From a virus, in the IMG/VR virus record IMGVR_UViG_3300031602_000012, positions 1 to 37,328 of that record: DNA of 37,328 bases; one strand, given 5' to 3'. The notes below the pieces were generated by a model. That model saw only the letters and a list, made by a program, of their open reading frames with translations, was not told the origin of the DNA and did no database searches. This document shows positions 22,572 to 32,892 of this stretch, in pieces. A program made the position numbers and the translations under genes. Each line of letters opens with the position of its first letter. Position 1 is the stretch's first letter.

Positions 22572-24544
22572 GGCTAACCCCAATAATCAATTCATTCGCT
22601 TCAGGCGAGTTATCACCACGATTGATGGGCCGCACAGACTCACCTAAGTATGCTTCAGGTTGTGAGGTTATGGAAAACTTCATGGCCCTGCCGCATGGTG
22701 GAGCTAAAAGGCGTGGTGGGACTAGCTTTATTAACGAGGTTAAAAACTCAGCGCATACTACCCGCTTAATTCCATTCGAGTACAACGTGGATCAAACCTA
22801 TGTGCTTGAGTTTGGAAACAATTACATTCGTTTCTACACTAATGGCGGTCAGGTTCAGTCAGGTGGTGCAACTTATGAGATCACTACAACCTACCTACAT
22901 ACCGAAGTAAATGAGCTACAGTTTGCCCAGAACGCAGACGTTATGTGGATCGTTCATCCTAGCCATAAGCCTAGAAAACTAACTAGGTTAGACCATGACA
23001 GTTGGACAATAGCAGATGAAGTATTTAAACAAGGCCCGTTCCTACCTGTTAACCAAGATGAATCACTTACCATTGCATTTGCTGATCTCGTTTCTGCAAC
23101 TCAAGTTATCACTTCCAGTTCTGCTATGTTTCACACTTCTCATATTGGTAGTGATTGGCTTATAGATACGCTGCCTAACAACCCAGCGGGTGAGGTGGTT
23201 TGGGTTAGAGTTAATAGTATCGGAAGTGTTAACGCAGATGGGCTTTCCACAACAGCAAACATAACCATTAAAGACCTAACCAACATGCCACAAGCTATAG
23301 CGGCGACTAGCCTATGGCAAGAAGCTGCTTTTACTGCCTATAGGGGACACCCTTCGGCGGTAGTGTTCTATGAGCAGCGCCTTTGGTATGGTGGTACTGC
23401 ACACAAGCCTCAAACATTATGGGGGTCTAGGACAGGCGTATATGAAGACTTTAACCTTGGCGCTTTAGCAGCCGATGGCCTGAGTTATGCCATTGCGTCT
23501 GACCGAGTGAACAATATCAAGTGGATGGCAGCACAGCGCGTGTTGATCGTAGGTACGTCTGGTGGTGAGTTCCGTGTAACTGGTGGTAACGAATCTGCTA
23601 TCACTCCAACTAACGTAGACGTTCGCCGTCAAACCTCCTATGGATCTAAGCTAGGCCATCCAGCCTATGTTGGCTCAGATGTGTTTTTCATCCAACGAAG
23701 TGGCACACAGGTGCGTAATGTGGCCTATAAATGGGAAAGTGATTCATTTCAATCAGATGATATAACCTTCTTGGCTGAACACATAACCACAGGTGGCATG
23801 ACCGCACTGGCTTATTCACACGTTCCAGATTCAATCCTGATGGGCTTGCGTTCTGATGGCGTATTATTAATGCTGACCTATGAACCAACCCAAGAAGTGA
23901 TCGGATGGCATAGGCATATTACAGACGGCAAATTCAAATCATTAGCAGTGATCTCAGAAGACGGCCCAGATCAATTATGGTTCGTTGTTGAGCGCACTAT
24001 TGGTGGTGTAATTAAGCAGTACATTGAGTTATACACGCCTGATATTCACCTTGATTCGATGATCTCCTACGATCCAACGATAGGGCCAGCTACAAGCGCA
24101 GTGACAGGATTAGATCACCTAGAAGGTAAGACAGTTCAGATCACAGCCGATGGTGCTGTACACCCCGATATGGTCGTTGCAAGTGGTTCGTTAACACTTA
24201 ACTATGAAGCTGCGTATATTAATGTTGGCCTTAAATATGTGTCGAAGCTAACACCTACTCGTCATGGCGCTAATGCTGGAGCAGGTACAACACTAGGCAA
24301 ATTCAAGCGATGGAATGAAATCTTTGTACGCCTTGATAAGTCTGCCATCCCTATGATTAATGGCCAGCGTCCACCTGTACGATCCACGACCACAAATTTT
24401 GGCAACGAAGAACCTGTGGTATCAGAGGACGTTCAGGTGAGGAATATTGGCTATGACCGTGATGGCCGAATTTTAATTGAACAAGATTTACCACTGGCCT
24501 GCCATATCGTTTCGATATTTGGCACTTTAAGTGTGGGGGATTAA
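22568..24544 (+). CDS. Tail nozzle protein (tail tubular B-like)
   Basis: 658 residues. The N-terminus IINSFASGELSPRLMGRTDS is characteristic of large podovirus tail proteins that form the nozzle; later segments FYEQRLWYGGTAHKPQTLWG and SDVFFIQRSGTQVRNVAY fit a beta-propeller-like body. It follows the adaptor gene with an ATGA overlap. It would form the tube through which DNA leaves and to which the fibres attach. Confidence 0.85.
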   Translation: MRLTPIINSFASGELSPRLMGRTDSPKYASGCEVMENFMALPHGGAKRRGGTSFINEVKNSAHTTRLIPFEYNVDQTYVLEFGNNYIRFYTNGGQVQSGGATYEITTTYLHTEVNELQFAQNADVMWIVHPSHKPRKLTRLDHDSWTIADEVFKQGPFLPVNQDESLTIAFADLVSATQVITSSSAMFHTSHIGSDWLIDTLPNNPAGEVVWVRVNSIGSVNADGLSTTANITIKDLTNMPQAIAATSLWQEAAFTAYRGHPSAVVFYEQRLWYGGTAHKPQTLWGSRTGVYEDFNLGALAADGLSYAIASDRVNNIKWMAAQRVLIVGTSGGEFRVTGGNESAITPTNVDVRRQTSYGSKLGHPAYVGSDVFFIQRSGTQVRNVAYKWESDSFQSDDITFLAEHITTGGMTALAYSHVPDSILMGLRSDGVLLMLTYEPTQEVIGWHRHITDGKFKSLAVISEDGPDQLWFVVERTIGGVIKQYIELYTPDIHLDSMISYDPTIGPATSAVTGLDHLEGKTVQITADGAVHPDMVVASGSLTLNYEAAYINVGLKYVSKLTPTRHGANAGAGTTLGKFKRWNEIFVRLDKSAIPMINGQRPPVRSTTTNFGNEEPVVSEDVQVRNIGYDRDGRILIEQDLPLACHIVSIFGTLSVGD

Positions 24545-24545
24545 C

Positions 24546-24968
24546 ATGAGTTTTATGGCATTTCTGCAAATCGCGGGAGCGGTTAAGCAATATAGTGACG
24601 CTAACTCTGCTGCTGATAAGATGTTGGCAGCAGGTGAGAAGAACGCCCAGCTTGCCGAGATAGAAACGGAAGAGCGTTTAAGGCGCTCACGGTATAAACA
24701 CGGACAAGAACAGGGCCAGAGAATTGTAGCTTATGCTAAGTCTGGGGTTGATCTATCTAGTGGATCTACTTTGGCAGTAATGGCAGAGGCGGCTAATGTT
24801 GCAGAGCGTGAAATGACCTTTGCAGCGGAGCAGGGTGCGCGTACAGCAGCGGCCAGACGAGCAGGCGCTTCGGCACAAGCCAGCACAATGCAAAGCCAAG
24901 GTGAGAGCTTATTGATTAGTGGGGTTGGTAAGGTTGGTAACGATAACAATTGGTGGGGGATAGGTTAA
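24546..24968 (+). CDS. Small internal virion (core) protein candidate
   Basis: 140 residues from ATG 24546; an in-frame GTG at 24531 within the previous gene is an alternative. An alanine-rich helical protein with LAEIETEERLRRSRYKHGQE, AYAKSGVDLSSGSTLAVMAE and a C-terminal SGVGKVG. The YAKSGVDLSSGS pattern is common to small ejection/core proteins (gp14-like) of podoviruses encoded just before the two larger ones. Likely ejected to form part of the trans-envelope channel. Confidence 0.72.
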   Translation: MSFMAFLQIAGAVKQYSDANSAADKMLAAGEKNAQLAEIETEERLRRSRYKHGQEQGQRIVAYAKSGVDLSSGSTLAVMAEAANVAEREMTFAAEQGARTAAARRAGASAQASTMQSQGESLLISGVGKVGNDNNWWGIG

Positions 24969-27062
24969 GTGAGAATACCAAACATTAATCAGACAGGCGT
25001 TGGTGGGGCAGAGCAAATGAGCCTTGGTGCTATTTCGTCTGCTGCAAGTGCTAAGTTCCAGAGAAGTGCTTCACTAACTAAAGTGGTTAACAACTACCAA
25101 GACAAGGTACAGAAAGCCGAGCAAGAGTCAGAGCTACATTCTGCCAGTATTGGCTTAGAGAAAGACACCCAAGCATTGATGCAAAACATTAGCGAGCAGG
25201 CTGCGTTTGATGCTGATGGTAATCCAACATACAACAATATGAAGCCTCAATTTGATAAGGGTTTGGAAGGTATCATTAAGAAGTATGGCGATAACCTAAA
25301 TTACCCAGCGTCAAAGACTGCTTACACCCAGAGTGCTGATATATACAGCCTGCAAGTGACAGGTAAAATGAATAGCTTGCACAGAACCCGACAGACTGAG
25401 TTCCTTCAAGGTGAGTTAACCCAAAACCTTATCCATTATGAAACAGATTTAGAGAACGGCTTAATTAATGCTAAGGCAAACATTGAGTCTAAAGTTGCTG
25501 GTCAGGTGATTACTATGTCGCGTGGTGAGCAGGAAATGGATCAGTTCCGAGCTAAGTGGCAGTTCAACGTAACGCTTGATGCGTTTGGTACACAGCGGGC
25601 AGATAGCTATGAATCAGGAGCGGATTTCTTAGAGGCGTTTACTGATAGTCCACCAGAAGGTATGCCCATCGATGAGCAGTTAACTTTGCAATCACGCATG
25701 AACACGTTCTTAGGTCAGGATCGTGCTACTGCTAAGGTGGCCGCTGCGCTGGTTACGGCTGAAGAGAAGGTTAGGCAGGCAAGTCTTGAGAAGCTTGGTA
25801 ATAGCATGGCTGATCAACTTAAAGAAGGCGGTTTAGTTACTGATAAGTTCATTGTGGAGTATGAGAATACAGCAAACCAGATCACAGATACTGACGTTCA
25901 GAAGTCTATGGCCCAAGCTCTAGCGTGGAGCGAAGAGATTCGGACAGCTATTGGCACTATGACAATTTCTGATCTAAACCAAATGAGGAATGAAGCTTTA
26001 GGCGCTGGGGCAAATAACCTAGATGAGTCTGAGCATAATGAGTTTATTGCTGCCTCAATTGAAAAGATGATGACCTTAGTGAAGAATGATCCTCAACAGG
26101 CAGCGGTACAGATGGGGTTATTAAAACCTCAGATCAACACGCTTCAAGAGGGTATTGATTCAGGCGACCTTAAAACCTTTATATCAGAAATGGATTCTCG
26201 CAAGATGAAGCTGGATGAAGTATGGGGTATTAACTCTGCTTTATTCTCAGATGCTGATACAAATATACTTGCCCAGATGATCGACCAGAAAGGTTCTGAC
26301 TTCTTAGGTGGATTTATTGATAATGTTGGCCAGCGTTCTTATGACGTTCTTGAGAAGCTTCTAGGTAAGGTATCTAACGACAAGGTTATTCTAGGCACTT
26401 TAATGGCCCAAGTAGATGGACAAGAAGCAGTGAAGCACGTTACTGCTGGAATGAAGCTAAAGGGTTCTGATGTATTACCCACGATGGCTGATATGTCACC
26501 AGCATTTAATACTAGGTTTAATAGTGGGCTTTATCCGCAGAGTGATGCGAACTTTAGAATGGGTATGATTGCCAACGTGCGACACGCCTACGCTTCCCTG
26601 TCTGTTGATGATAATGATTACAGCAAGGATATAAACGAAGAGCGTATGAACGCAGCAATGGATATGGTTATGCAAAAGCCTGTATCTATGCGAGCGAATC
26701 AAGGGCATGGCAGTATTAACTATAGTACGTTCCCAGCAAGGCGTGGTATGGGGCAGACTGAGATGATTAAGTGGAAGAACAGCCACCCAGCATCTACCTT
26801 CGACACTATCACTAACGTACCTGATCAAGAGATCTTGGATTACGCTCCACTTCCAAATGCTAGAACTCCAAGCAGCTATTCAGACCTAAGCGGCCCTACA
26901 GAAATGAGGACACAATCTTCGTCTGAGTATATTAAGCAGTTGATTGAGAAAAACGTGCTTGAACTTACTTCGTATGGTGAGCAAGGCCGATACTATCTAA
27001 TGTGGAATAACCAAACACTTATGGCTGGTAATGAGCCGTTCATTCTGGAGTATAAAGAATAA
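24969..27062 (+). CDS. Internal virion / ejection protein (697 aa)
   Basis: Starts with GTG 24969, directly after the previous stop. It is 697 residues, largely helical and charged (YQDKVQKAEQESELHSASIG; EEKVRQASLEKLGNSMADQL), with no enzyme motif I recognise. Length, helical nature and position between the small core protein and the two giant proteins match the gp15-like ejection proteins of podoviruses. The stop shares bases with the next start (TAATG). Confidence 0.75.
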   Translation: MRIPNINQTGVGGAEQMSLGAISSAASAKFQRSASLTKVVNNYQDKVQKAEQESELHSASIGLEKDTQALMQNISEQAAFDADGNPTYNNMKPQFDKGLEGIIKKYGDNLNYPASKTAYTQSADIYSLQVTGKMNSLHRTRQTEFLQGELTQNLIHYETDLENGLINAKANIESKVAGQVITMSRGEQEMDQFRAKWQFNVTLDAFGTQRADSYESGADFLEAFTDSPPEGMPIDEQLTLQSRMNTFLGQDRATAKVAAALVTAEEKVRQASLEKLGNSMADQLKEGGLVTDKFIVEYENTANQITDTDVQKSMAQALAWSEEIRTAIGTMTISDLNQMRNEALGAGANNLDESEHNEFIAASIEKMMTLVKNDPQQAAVQMGLLKPQINTLQEGIDSGDLKTFISEMDSRKMKLDEVWGINSALFSDADTNILAQMIDQKGSDFLGGFIDNVGQRSYDVLEKLLGKVSNDKVILGTLMAQVDGQEAVKHVTAGMKLKGSDVLPTMADMSPAFNTRFNSGLYPQSDANFRMGMIANVRHAYASLSVDDNDYSKDINEERMNAAMDMVMQKPVSMRANQGHGSINYSTFPARRGMGQTEMIKWKNSHPASTFDTITNVPDQEILDYAPLPNARTPSSYSDLSGPTEMRTQSSSEYIKQLIEKNVLELTSYGEQGRYYLMWNNQTLMAGNEPFILEYKE

Positions 27063-30000
27063 TGGGAATCGGGCGATTAAATATAGATACCAGCGTACCC
27101 TTCACAGGAGTAAGCACTTCTCTTGATGTTGCCGCTGCTGACTTTAATGTATTTGAAGCCACAGAACAATCCACTTCAGAGGGTAATGCTTGGCGTAAGT
27201 ATCATATACAAAACATGGATGCGATGCGTAAGCACGCGCCTTGGATGTATCCAGAGGGGCTGTCAGAAGCTAGGGATCAAGAGTACCCTTCTGATAAAGC
27301 TCGTAGGGTGGCAGAGTTTGAAGCTGCCAATAACAATGGTGACAATCTATATTTTGAGAATGCTGAATCACTACTAATGTCTACGGAGAAGTTAAAGGAT
27401 CGGTTCCCTGATGCTGGCTTCCTTACCCGTGATGACATAATGTCTAACATTAACGCTGACATTGACGCGCTAGAAGAAGAGCAAGCTAGAGTACACCACC
27501 AAGCAACTACTGGGCAGAAAATTACTGGTAGCTTAATGGGTGTTGGTTGGGGATCAATGACTGACCCAGTTAACGTAGCAGCTATGGTATTGGCTTCGGC
27601 TCCATCAGCTTGGGGGCTTGCTTCTAAGGTTGCTTGGGATTCTGGCGTAGTTATGCTTACCGAGTCAGGTATTCAGTATAAGAACTTCGGATTTAAGGAA
27701 GAGTTAGGGCGTGAGGTTAGTTTCCAAGAAGCTGCCAATATTGTATTAATGTCGGGTGTCGGTGCTGGCCTTTTAAGGGGTGCTGGCCATCTTTTAGTGG
27801 CAGGGTATAAGCGTGGCATTGCTAACGGTACAGTTGTCGATACACCAGAGCTTAGAGAGGCAGTGGAGCAGATCGAAGAAGTTCAGCGTTTGTCTGATGA
27901 GATTACTCCACAAACTACGCATGAAATAGATACTCACCTTGAAGTAACTGACAGGGCAATGGAGAACGCGGCAGCAGGTAAGCCGATTACTCAGGCAGAG
28001 ATTGATAATATTAGGCTTGAAACAGAGTCTAAGCAGCAAATCGATTCACTAGATCCAAGAACTATCATTGTCGATGCTGAGACATTCCAGTTTAAATCTT
28101 CAGGCGATAAGGCTGGCGTTACAGATCGGCTTAAAGGTGTTGATGAATGGGATATTGATTTAGCGGGTGTTGTTGTTGTATGGGAGCGATTAGACGGAGA
28201 GCGGTTCATTGTTGATGGACACCAACGCCTTGCTCTAGCTAACCGAGCATTAGATGCTGGCCAAGACCCTAACCAAGTATTGCTTAACGCTCGCGTGTGG
28301 AAAGAGGCTGATGGTGTTACGCCATCGGACGCTAGGCAGCGAGCAGCTATAAAGAATATCGCAGAAGGTACAGGAACAGCCATCGATGCTGCTAAGGTAT
28401 TTCGTGAGCTAGGCACTGACGCAATGAACAAAATGCCACCATTACCACCAAGCAGTGTATTGGTTCGTGATGCTCAAGGGCTTGCAAAGTTAGGCGATGA
28501 TGCGTTCAAACAAGTCATTAACGATGTAGTTGATGCGCGTTATGGTGCGATTGTTGGTGAGCTAGTGTCTGACTCTGCCGAGCAATCAGCTATCATTCAT
28601 GCCTTATCAATCCACAAGCCAAGCAACCTAAACCAAGCTAGGATTATGGTTCAGGATATGCGAGCGGCAGGCTTCCAGCGTACAGAGACAGAGGATCTAT
28701 TTGGTGGACAATCCTTAACCGAGACATTGTTCAGTGAACGTGCAAGGGTTATTGATTATGCTATGAAGCAGGTCAGAAGGGATCGACAGACCTTTAGCGT
28801 TCTTAATGAGCAGGGTAGCCGTATCGAAGCGGCAGGTAATGTTCTAAACCGTGATGAGAATTTAGTTCGTGTTGCTGATGGTGACGCGGTAATGCTGGCA
28901 CTATCTAAGCTAGCTAATACAAAAGGAGGAGTGAGTGATGCCATCCAAATCGCAGCAGAAAAGCTTAAAGCAGGAGAGCCAATCCAAAGAGCGAGCGCAG
29001 ACCTTTTCGCAGCCATTCAGCGAGAGGCAATTCAAAAACATAGAGCAAGGGTTGATGCTAGCGAGGCTGGACGCGCAGATCAAACGCCAAGCCTTGGAAG
29101 CACGTTAAGAATATCTGAAATTGATAGCTTGCCAGAAAACATTAAGCGGCCAGCTATTACTCCAGTTGATTCCCCTGAGTTATCATTAAAGATAGTTAAG
29201 AATGATGCTGGTGATTTAGAAGCGCGTGTAGTGGTTGATCGTAGTTTAGTTGATCCTACCGCAGATAACTTTGGATACCCAGAGCTTAACGCTACCATTA
29301 AAGAGGGTGATGACTTACTCATTCCTACTAATGAGCGTTACAGGGGAGAAGATGGCGAGTACACACCAGAGCGATTAGAGCTTCAGCAGGGTATCATTGA
29401 TAAAGCTGTTGCTCACGGTTCTGTTGCTGCTGATGGTGAGAAGCCTTTGGTTATCATCATGGGTGGTGGTGGCGCTTCAGGTAAAGGAAGCGTACTTAAA
29501 CGATTGCAAGAAGCTGGTGACATTCCATCACAGGGCTTTGTTCATGTAGATGCTGACTCTATTAAGGAAGTCTTGCCTCAGTACATGGATGCTTTGAGCC
29601 TAAAGGATTACCGAGCGGCAATGATCGTTCACGAAGAAAGTTCTGAAATAGCTAACGATATTATAGCTAGGTCTGTTGAAGAGCGTAAAAACCTAATACT
29701 TGACCGCACTATGGGCGACCCTGATAAGGGGGTGAGGATGATCCAAAACCTTCAGGAGCAAGGTTATGAGGTTCAGTTAGTTGGTGTTACTGTTGATACG
29801 TCAGAGGCATTGATTCGCGCGCTAGAGCGTTACTATGGATCTGGTCGATTACCTTATGTACCAGCGATGGTAGCTGCTCATAAGGGCTTCAGTGGAGCCT
29901 TTGAAACATACGCCAAACAGGTATCTTCTGCCCGATTGTTTGATAATACAGGCAGGGGAGGAAGTGAGATAGCGAATGTGGTTGACGGAGTATTGGATAC

Positions 30001-30463
30001 TTCTCACCCAGAAGCGTATAATTTATTTAGACAACGGAGAAATATAGATGCCGACAGCAAAACCCACAAAACCCTCAGAGAATCCCAAGGGCTGGTTTCG
30101 ACCCAAGAACGTAACCAAGACGCTGGATATGACCCCAGAAATAGAGAGGGGGTATCGGGAGGATCGGGAGTGGTTCGAGAAGCACAAGGGCGCTCAAATA
30201 TTAACGATGAGCGACAACTAGCCGCTACCATTGCGTCTGACCTTGATGACCCCCTCCTTAAAGAACTGTATGAACAGGATCTGCTAGAAGCTGGCCAATT
30301 ACTGGCCACTAGCGGTGACGACATACGCCTGCCTAAAAGAGTTATAGTCAACGAAGCTGGTGAAGAAATTGTGGAAACACAGACTATGCGCGAAGCCTTT
30401 GATGATATTGAAAAAGAACAAGACTCCCTTGAGAGTTTATTCATCTGCGTAGGAGGTGTTTAG
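27062..30463 (+). CDS. Giant ejection-type protein with ParB-like and zeta-toxin-like domains
   Basis: 1133 residues. Residues 150-250 are hydrophobic and resemble podovirus internal virion proteins (GIQYKNFGFKEELGREVSFQ). Residues about 330-450 look ParB/sulfiredoxin-like: an ERFIVDGHQR core with DGHQR at 385-389. Residues about 760-965 look like a zeta-toxin kinase: Walker A GGGGASGKGS (801-810, K808), HVDADSIKEVLP (828-839), and LDRTMGDPDKG. The C-terminus is acidic. Such multi-domain ejected proteins have been termed polyvalent proteins. Zeta enzymes phosphorylate UDP-N-acetylglucosamine, so an early effect on the host wall or a counter-defence role is inferred, not shown. Confidence 0.8.
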   Translation: MGIGRLNIDTSVPFTGVSTSLDVAAADFNVFEATEQSTSEGNAWRKYHIQNMDAMRKHAPWMYPEGLSEARDQEYPSDKARRVAEFEAANNNGDNLYFENAESLLMSTEKLKDRFPDAGFLTRDDIMSNINADIDALEEEQARVHHQATTGQKITGSLMGVGWGSMTDPVNVAAMVLASAPSAWGLASKVAWDSGVVMLTESGIQYKNFGFKEELGREVSFQEAANIVLMSGVGAGLLRGAGHLLVAGYKRGIANGTVVDTPELREAVEQIEEVQRLSDEITPQTTHEIDTHLEVTDRAMENAAAGKPITQAEIDNIRLETESKQQIDSLDPRTIIVDAETFQFKSSGDKAGVTDRLKGVDEWDIDLAGVVVVWERLDGERFIVDGHQRLALANRALDAGQDPNQVLLNARVWKEADGVTPSDARQRAAIKNIAEGTGTAIDAAKVFRELGTDAMNKMPPLPPSSVLVRDAQGLAKLGDDAFKQVINDVVDARYGAIVGELVSDSAEQSAIIHALSIHKPSNLNQARIMVQDMRAAGFQRTETEDLFGGQSLTETLFSERARVIDYAMKQVRRDRQTFSVLNEQGSRIEAAGNVLNRDENLVRVADGDAVMLALSKLANTKGGVSDAIQIAAEKLKAGEPIQRASADLFAAIQREAIQKHRARVDASEAGRADQTPSLGSTLRISEIDSLPENIKRPAITPVDSPELSLKIVKNDAGDLEARVVVDRSLVDPTADNFGYPELNATIKEGDDLLIPTNERYRGEDGEYTPERLELQQGIIDKAVAHGSVAADGEKPLVIIMGGGGASGKGSVLKRLQEAGDIPSQGFVHVDADSIKEVLPQYMDALSLKDYRAAMIVHEESSEIANDIIARSVEERKNLILDRTMGDPDKGVRMIQNLQEQGYEVQLVGVTVDTSEALIRALERYYGSGRLPYVPAMVAAHKGFSGAFETYAKQVSSARLFDNTGRGGSEIANVVDGVLDTSHPEAYNLFRQRRNIDADSKTHKTLRESQGLVSTQERNQDAGYDPRNREGVSGGSGVVREAQGRSNINDERQLAATIASDLDDPLLKELYEQDLLEAGQLLATSGDDIRLPKRVIVNEAGEEIVETQTMREAFDDIEKEQDSLESLFICVGGV
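30048..30221 (+). CDS. Nested out-of-frame ORF (57 aa)
   Basis: ATG 30048 to TAG 30219-30221, in a different frame from the surrounding giant gene. CGGAG lies 8 bases upstream, a good ribosome site. The peptide starts MPTAKPTKPSENPKGWFRPK, continues with TLDMTPEIERGYREDREWFE and is well balanced and charged, more protein-like than the low-complexity main frame across the same bases. It may be a real small gene embedded in the giant gene; no homolog is known to me. Confidence 0.45.
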   Translation: MPTAKPTKPSENPKGWFRPKNVTKTLDMTPEIERGYREDREWFEKHKGAQILTMSDN

Positions 30464-32892
30464 TGGCTAAATTACACGATTGTATTGATCGCGGTATAGC
30501 GTCTGGCTTATTACATGAGCAAACTGGTTTAGATTTACAGCACAAGATTGATGGCTTCACTAGGGAGTTAACTCTAAACGGCAAGATGGATGTTAGGACA
30601 GCACGACCTATCGCTGAGAAGCAGGCACTGGCAGCTAAGGCAGCAGAAGTGGCACTCAAGAAGAGGCAAACCGCATTACAAGCTATCGTCATGCACAAAG
30701 CGATTGCCAATGCTAACAAGCATGAAGGTACTTTCTCTGATGGTGTAATGGCCTTACTCGTAAAGGATATGGGTGAAGGTGCTGGCTACTCGAACATCGA
30801 TAACAGGGCTAAAGCCATTCTTGGTACATTCCATGCTGAGTTTGCTCCAGTAATGGAGAGCTACCGCACGAAGATGATGGGCTTAAAGCAGGATCAGCAG
30901 GGCTTGCGTAATATGGTTCGTGAGTTATTTGGTAAGAGTACAGGTGACAGCCTAGCCAAGAAACACGCTGATACATGGTCGCAGGTATCTGAGAGTGCGA
31001 GGATTCGATTCAATCAGGCTGGTGGTGACATAAAGAAGCTTGAAGGTTGGGCATTGCCACAGTTCCATGACTCACTTCGTGTGGGTGGTGTGGATAAAGC
31101 TAAGTGGAAAGCCGACATTACTGATGCGCTTGATCGAAGCAAGATGCTTAACTCGTCTGGCCACCCTATGGATGACCTTGAATTTGAGCTAATGCTTGAT
31201 AAGGCATATGAAACCATACGCACTAATGGTCTATCTGATATGGTCGCTGGTGCTTCAGGTGGCAGTAAGCTAGCAAACACTAGGCAAGATCACAGGGTAT
31301 TAATGTTTAAGGATGGTGACGCTTGGTTAAAGTATCACGACACCTATGGACACGCAGACATATACACCACGTTAACTGATCACTTGAGTAGCATGGCGCA
31401 GGATATATCTAAGCTGGAAGTATTAGGGCCAAACCCAGAGGCAGCATTCCGTACATTAAGGGATATGGCTAAACAGGATGGCTTAACAGGCACTAGCCTT
31501 GCTCGATTGGAAAGCGTCTGGAATACCGTTTCAGGTAAGATTAACCAAGCTGAGTCTGTTGTACTGGCTGACTTTATGAAAGCCACTCGAAGTCTTCTTG
31601 TTGCTGCTAAGTTAGGTGGTGCGTTCCTATCTGCCCTATCTGACTTGGCTTTCCAGAGATTGACCTCAAAGTTTAACGGCTTGGCAGCTAATAAGGTTAT
31701 TGCTAGGCAGCTAGCATTGTTCAATCCATCTAACGCAGAGGATCGTTTAGCCGCTGTTAAGATGGGGTTAACGGCTGATGCTTGGGCGACTAGGGCGTTA
31801 GCAGCTAACAGGGAATCAGAAGTAACAGGATCAGGCTTTAGTGCTAAGGCAGCAGACTTTGTAATGCGAGCTTCATTCCTAAGTGCTTGGACAGATGCGG
31901 GGCGTAAAGCGTTTGGTATGGAGTTTCATTCATTCCTATCTGATAACACAGCAAAAGCATTTGGCGACCTACCCCCTGCCCTTAAAAAAGGATTCAAGCG
32001 GTACGGTATCAACCAAGATGATTGGGAGATAATGCGTTCAACTCAGGCCATCGACTATAAAGGTGCGAAGTATTTCTCTAGCGAGAACGTAATGGCTAGA
32101 ACGGATCTTAACCCTAAGCAGAAGATTGAGCTATCAACCAAGATACAGGAAATGGTACTGACCGAGACAGATTACGCCGTACCTACGCCTGACGCTAGGG
32201 TTAGATCCATTACTACAATGGGGCAACGTAGCGGTACTATCATGGGTGAGATAACCCGTTCAGCGTTCATGTTTAAATCATTCCCTATCACTGTAATGAG
32301 TACGCACTTAATGCGTGGCGTTAAGCAGAAGGGATGGCGTGGTAAAGGATCTTACTTAGCGAGCATGGCAGTGTCTACTACTATTATGGGTGGCCTAGCC
32401 TTACAAGCTAAAGAGATTGCTAAAGGCCGTGATCCTAGAGAAATTGTAACGCCAGAGTTTTTCGCTGCGTCATTCTTACAAGGTGGTGGTGCTGGTATCT
32501 TTGGTGACTTCTTATTTGCTGATGCTAACCGCTACGGTAAAGGCCCGATAACTACTATGCTTGGCCCAGTTGCTGGCCTTGCTGATGACTTCACAAAGCT
32601 AACTCTTGGTAATATGCAGCAAGCCGTTAAGGGTGAAGACACTAACTTCGGAAGTGAAGCCCTACGATTTGCCCAGCAGAATATGCCAGCAGGTTCACTT
32701 TGGTATACACGCCTAGCATTTGAGCGAATGGTTATTAACGAAATGCAAAAGGCAGTAGACCCTTCAGCAGCGAAGCGATTCAAGAAGCAGGAGAAAACCC
32801 GCAAGAAGGATCACAACCAAGAATCATGGTGGAAAGCTGGGGAAGCGACCCCTTCTAAATCACCAGACTTAGATAAAGCGATTAGCTTCTAA
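30463..32892 (+). CDS. Large internal virion / ejection protein (809 aa)
   Basis: Starts with GTG 30463, sharing one base with the previous stop, with AGGAGG upstream at 30451-30456. Mostly helical. Residues about 590-660 include FMFKSFPITVMSTHLMRGV and SYLASMAVSTTIMGGLALQA, a hydrophobic segment that could insert in a membrane. The C-terminus is basic (KRFKKQEKTRKKDHNQ). The family resembles the large ejection proteins encoded last in podovirus core-protein clusters. No lytic transglycosylase motif is visible. The stop codon is part of copy 3 of the late motif. Confidence 0.75.
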   Translation: MAKLHDCIDRGIASGLLHEQTGLDLQHKIDGFTRELTLNGKMDVRTARPIAEKQALAAKAAEVALKKRQTALQAIVMHKAIANANKHEGTFSDGVMALLVKDMGEGAGYSNIDNRAKAILGTFHAEFAPVMESYRTKMMGLKQDQQGLRNMVRELFGKSTGDSLAKKHADTWSQVSESARIRFNQAGGDIKKLEGWALPQFHDSLRVGGVDKAKWKADITDALDRSKMLNSSGHPMDDLEFELMLDKAYETIRTNGLSDMVAGASGGSKLANTRQDHRVLMFKDGDAWLKYHDTYGHADIYTTLTDHLSSMAQDISKLEVLGPNPEAAFRTLRDMAKQDGLTGTSLARLESVWNTVSGKINQAESVVLADFMKATRSLLVAAKLGGAFLSALSDLAFQRLTSKFNGLAANKVIARQLALFNPSNAEDRLAAVKMGLTADAWATRALAANRESEVTGSGFSAKAADFVMRASFLSAWTDAGRKAFGMEFHSFLSDNTAKAFGDLPPALKKGFKRYGINQDDWEIMRSTQAIDYKGAKYFSSENVMARTDLNPKQKIELSTKIQEMVLTETDYAVPTPDARVRSITTMGQRSGTIMGEITRSAFMFKSFPITVMSTHLMRGVKQKGWRGKGSYLASMAVSTTIMGGLALQAKEIAKGRDPREIVTPEFFAASFLQGGGAGIFGDFLFADANRYGKGPITTMLGPVAGLADDFTKLTLGNMQQAVKGEDTNFGSEALRFAQQNMPAGSLWYTRLAFERMVINEMQKAVDPSAAKRFKKQEKTRKKDHNQESWWKAGEATPSKSPDLDKAISF

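Noticed and set aside
27991-30444. Long minus-strand ORFs (up to 146 codons) opposite the giant ejection gene
   Set aside because: Serine- and leucine-rich translations typical of antisense shadows of a plus-strand gene; no promoter or ribosome site.
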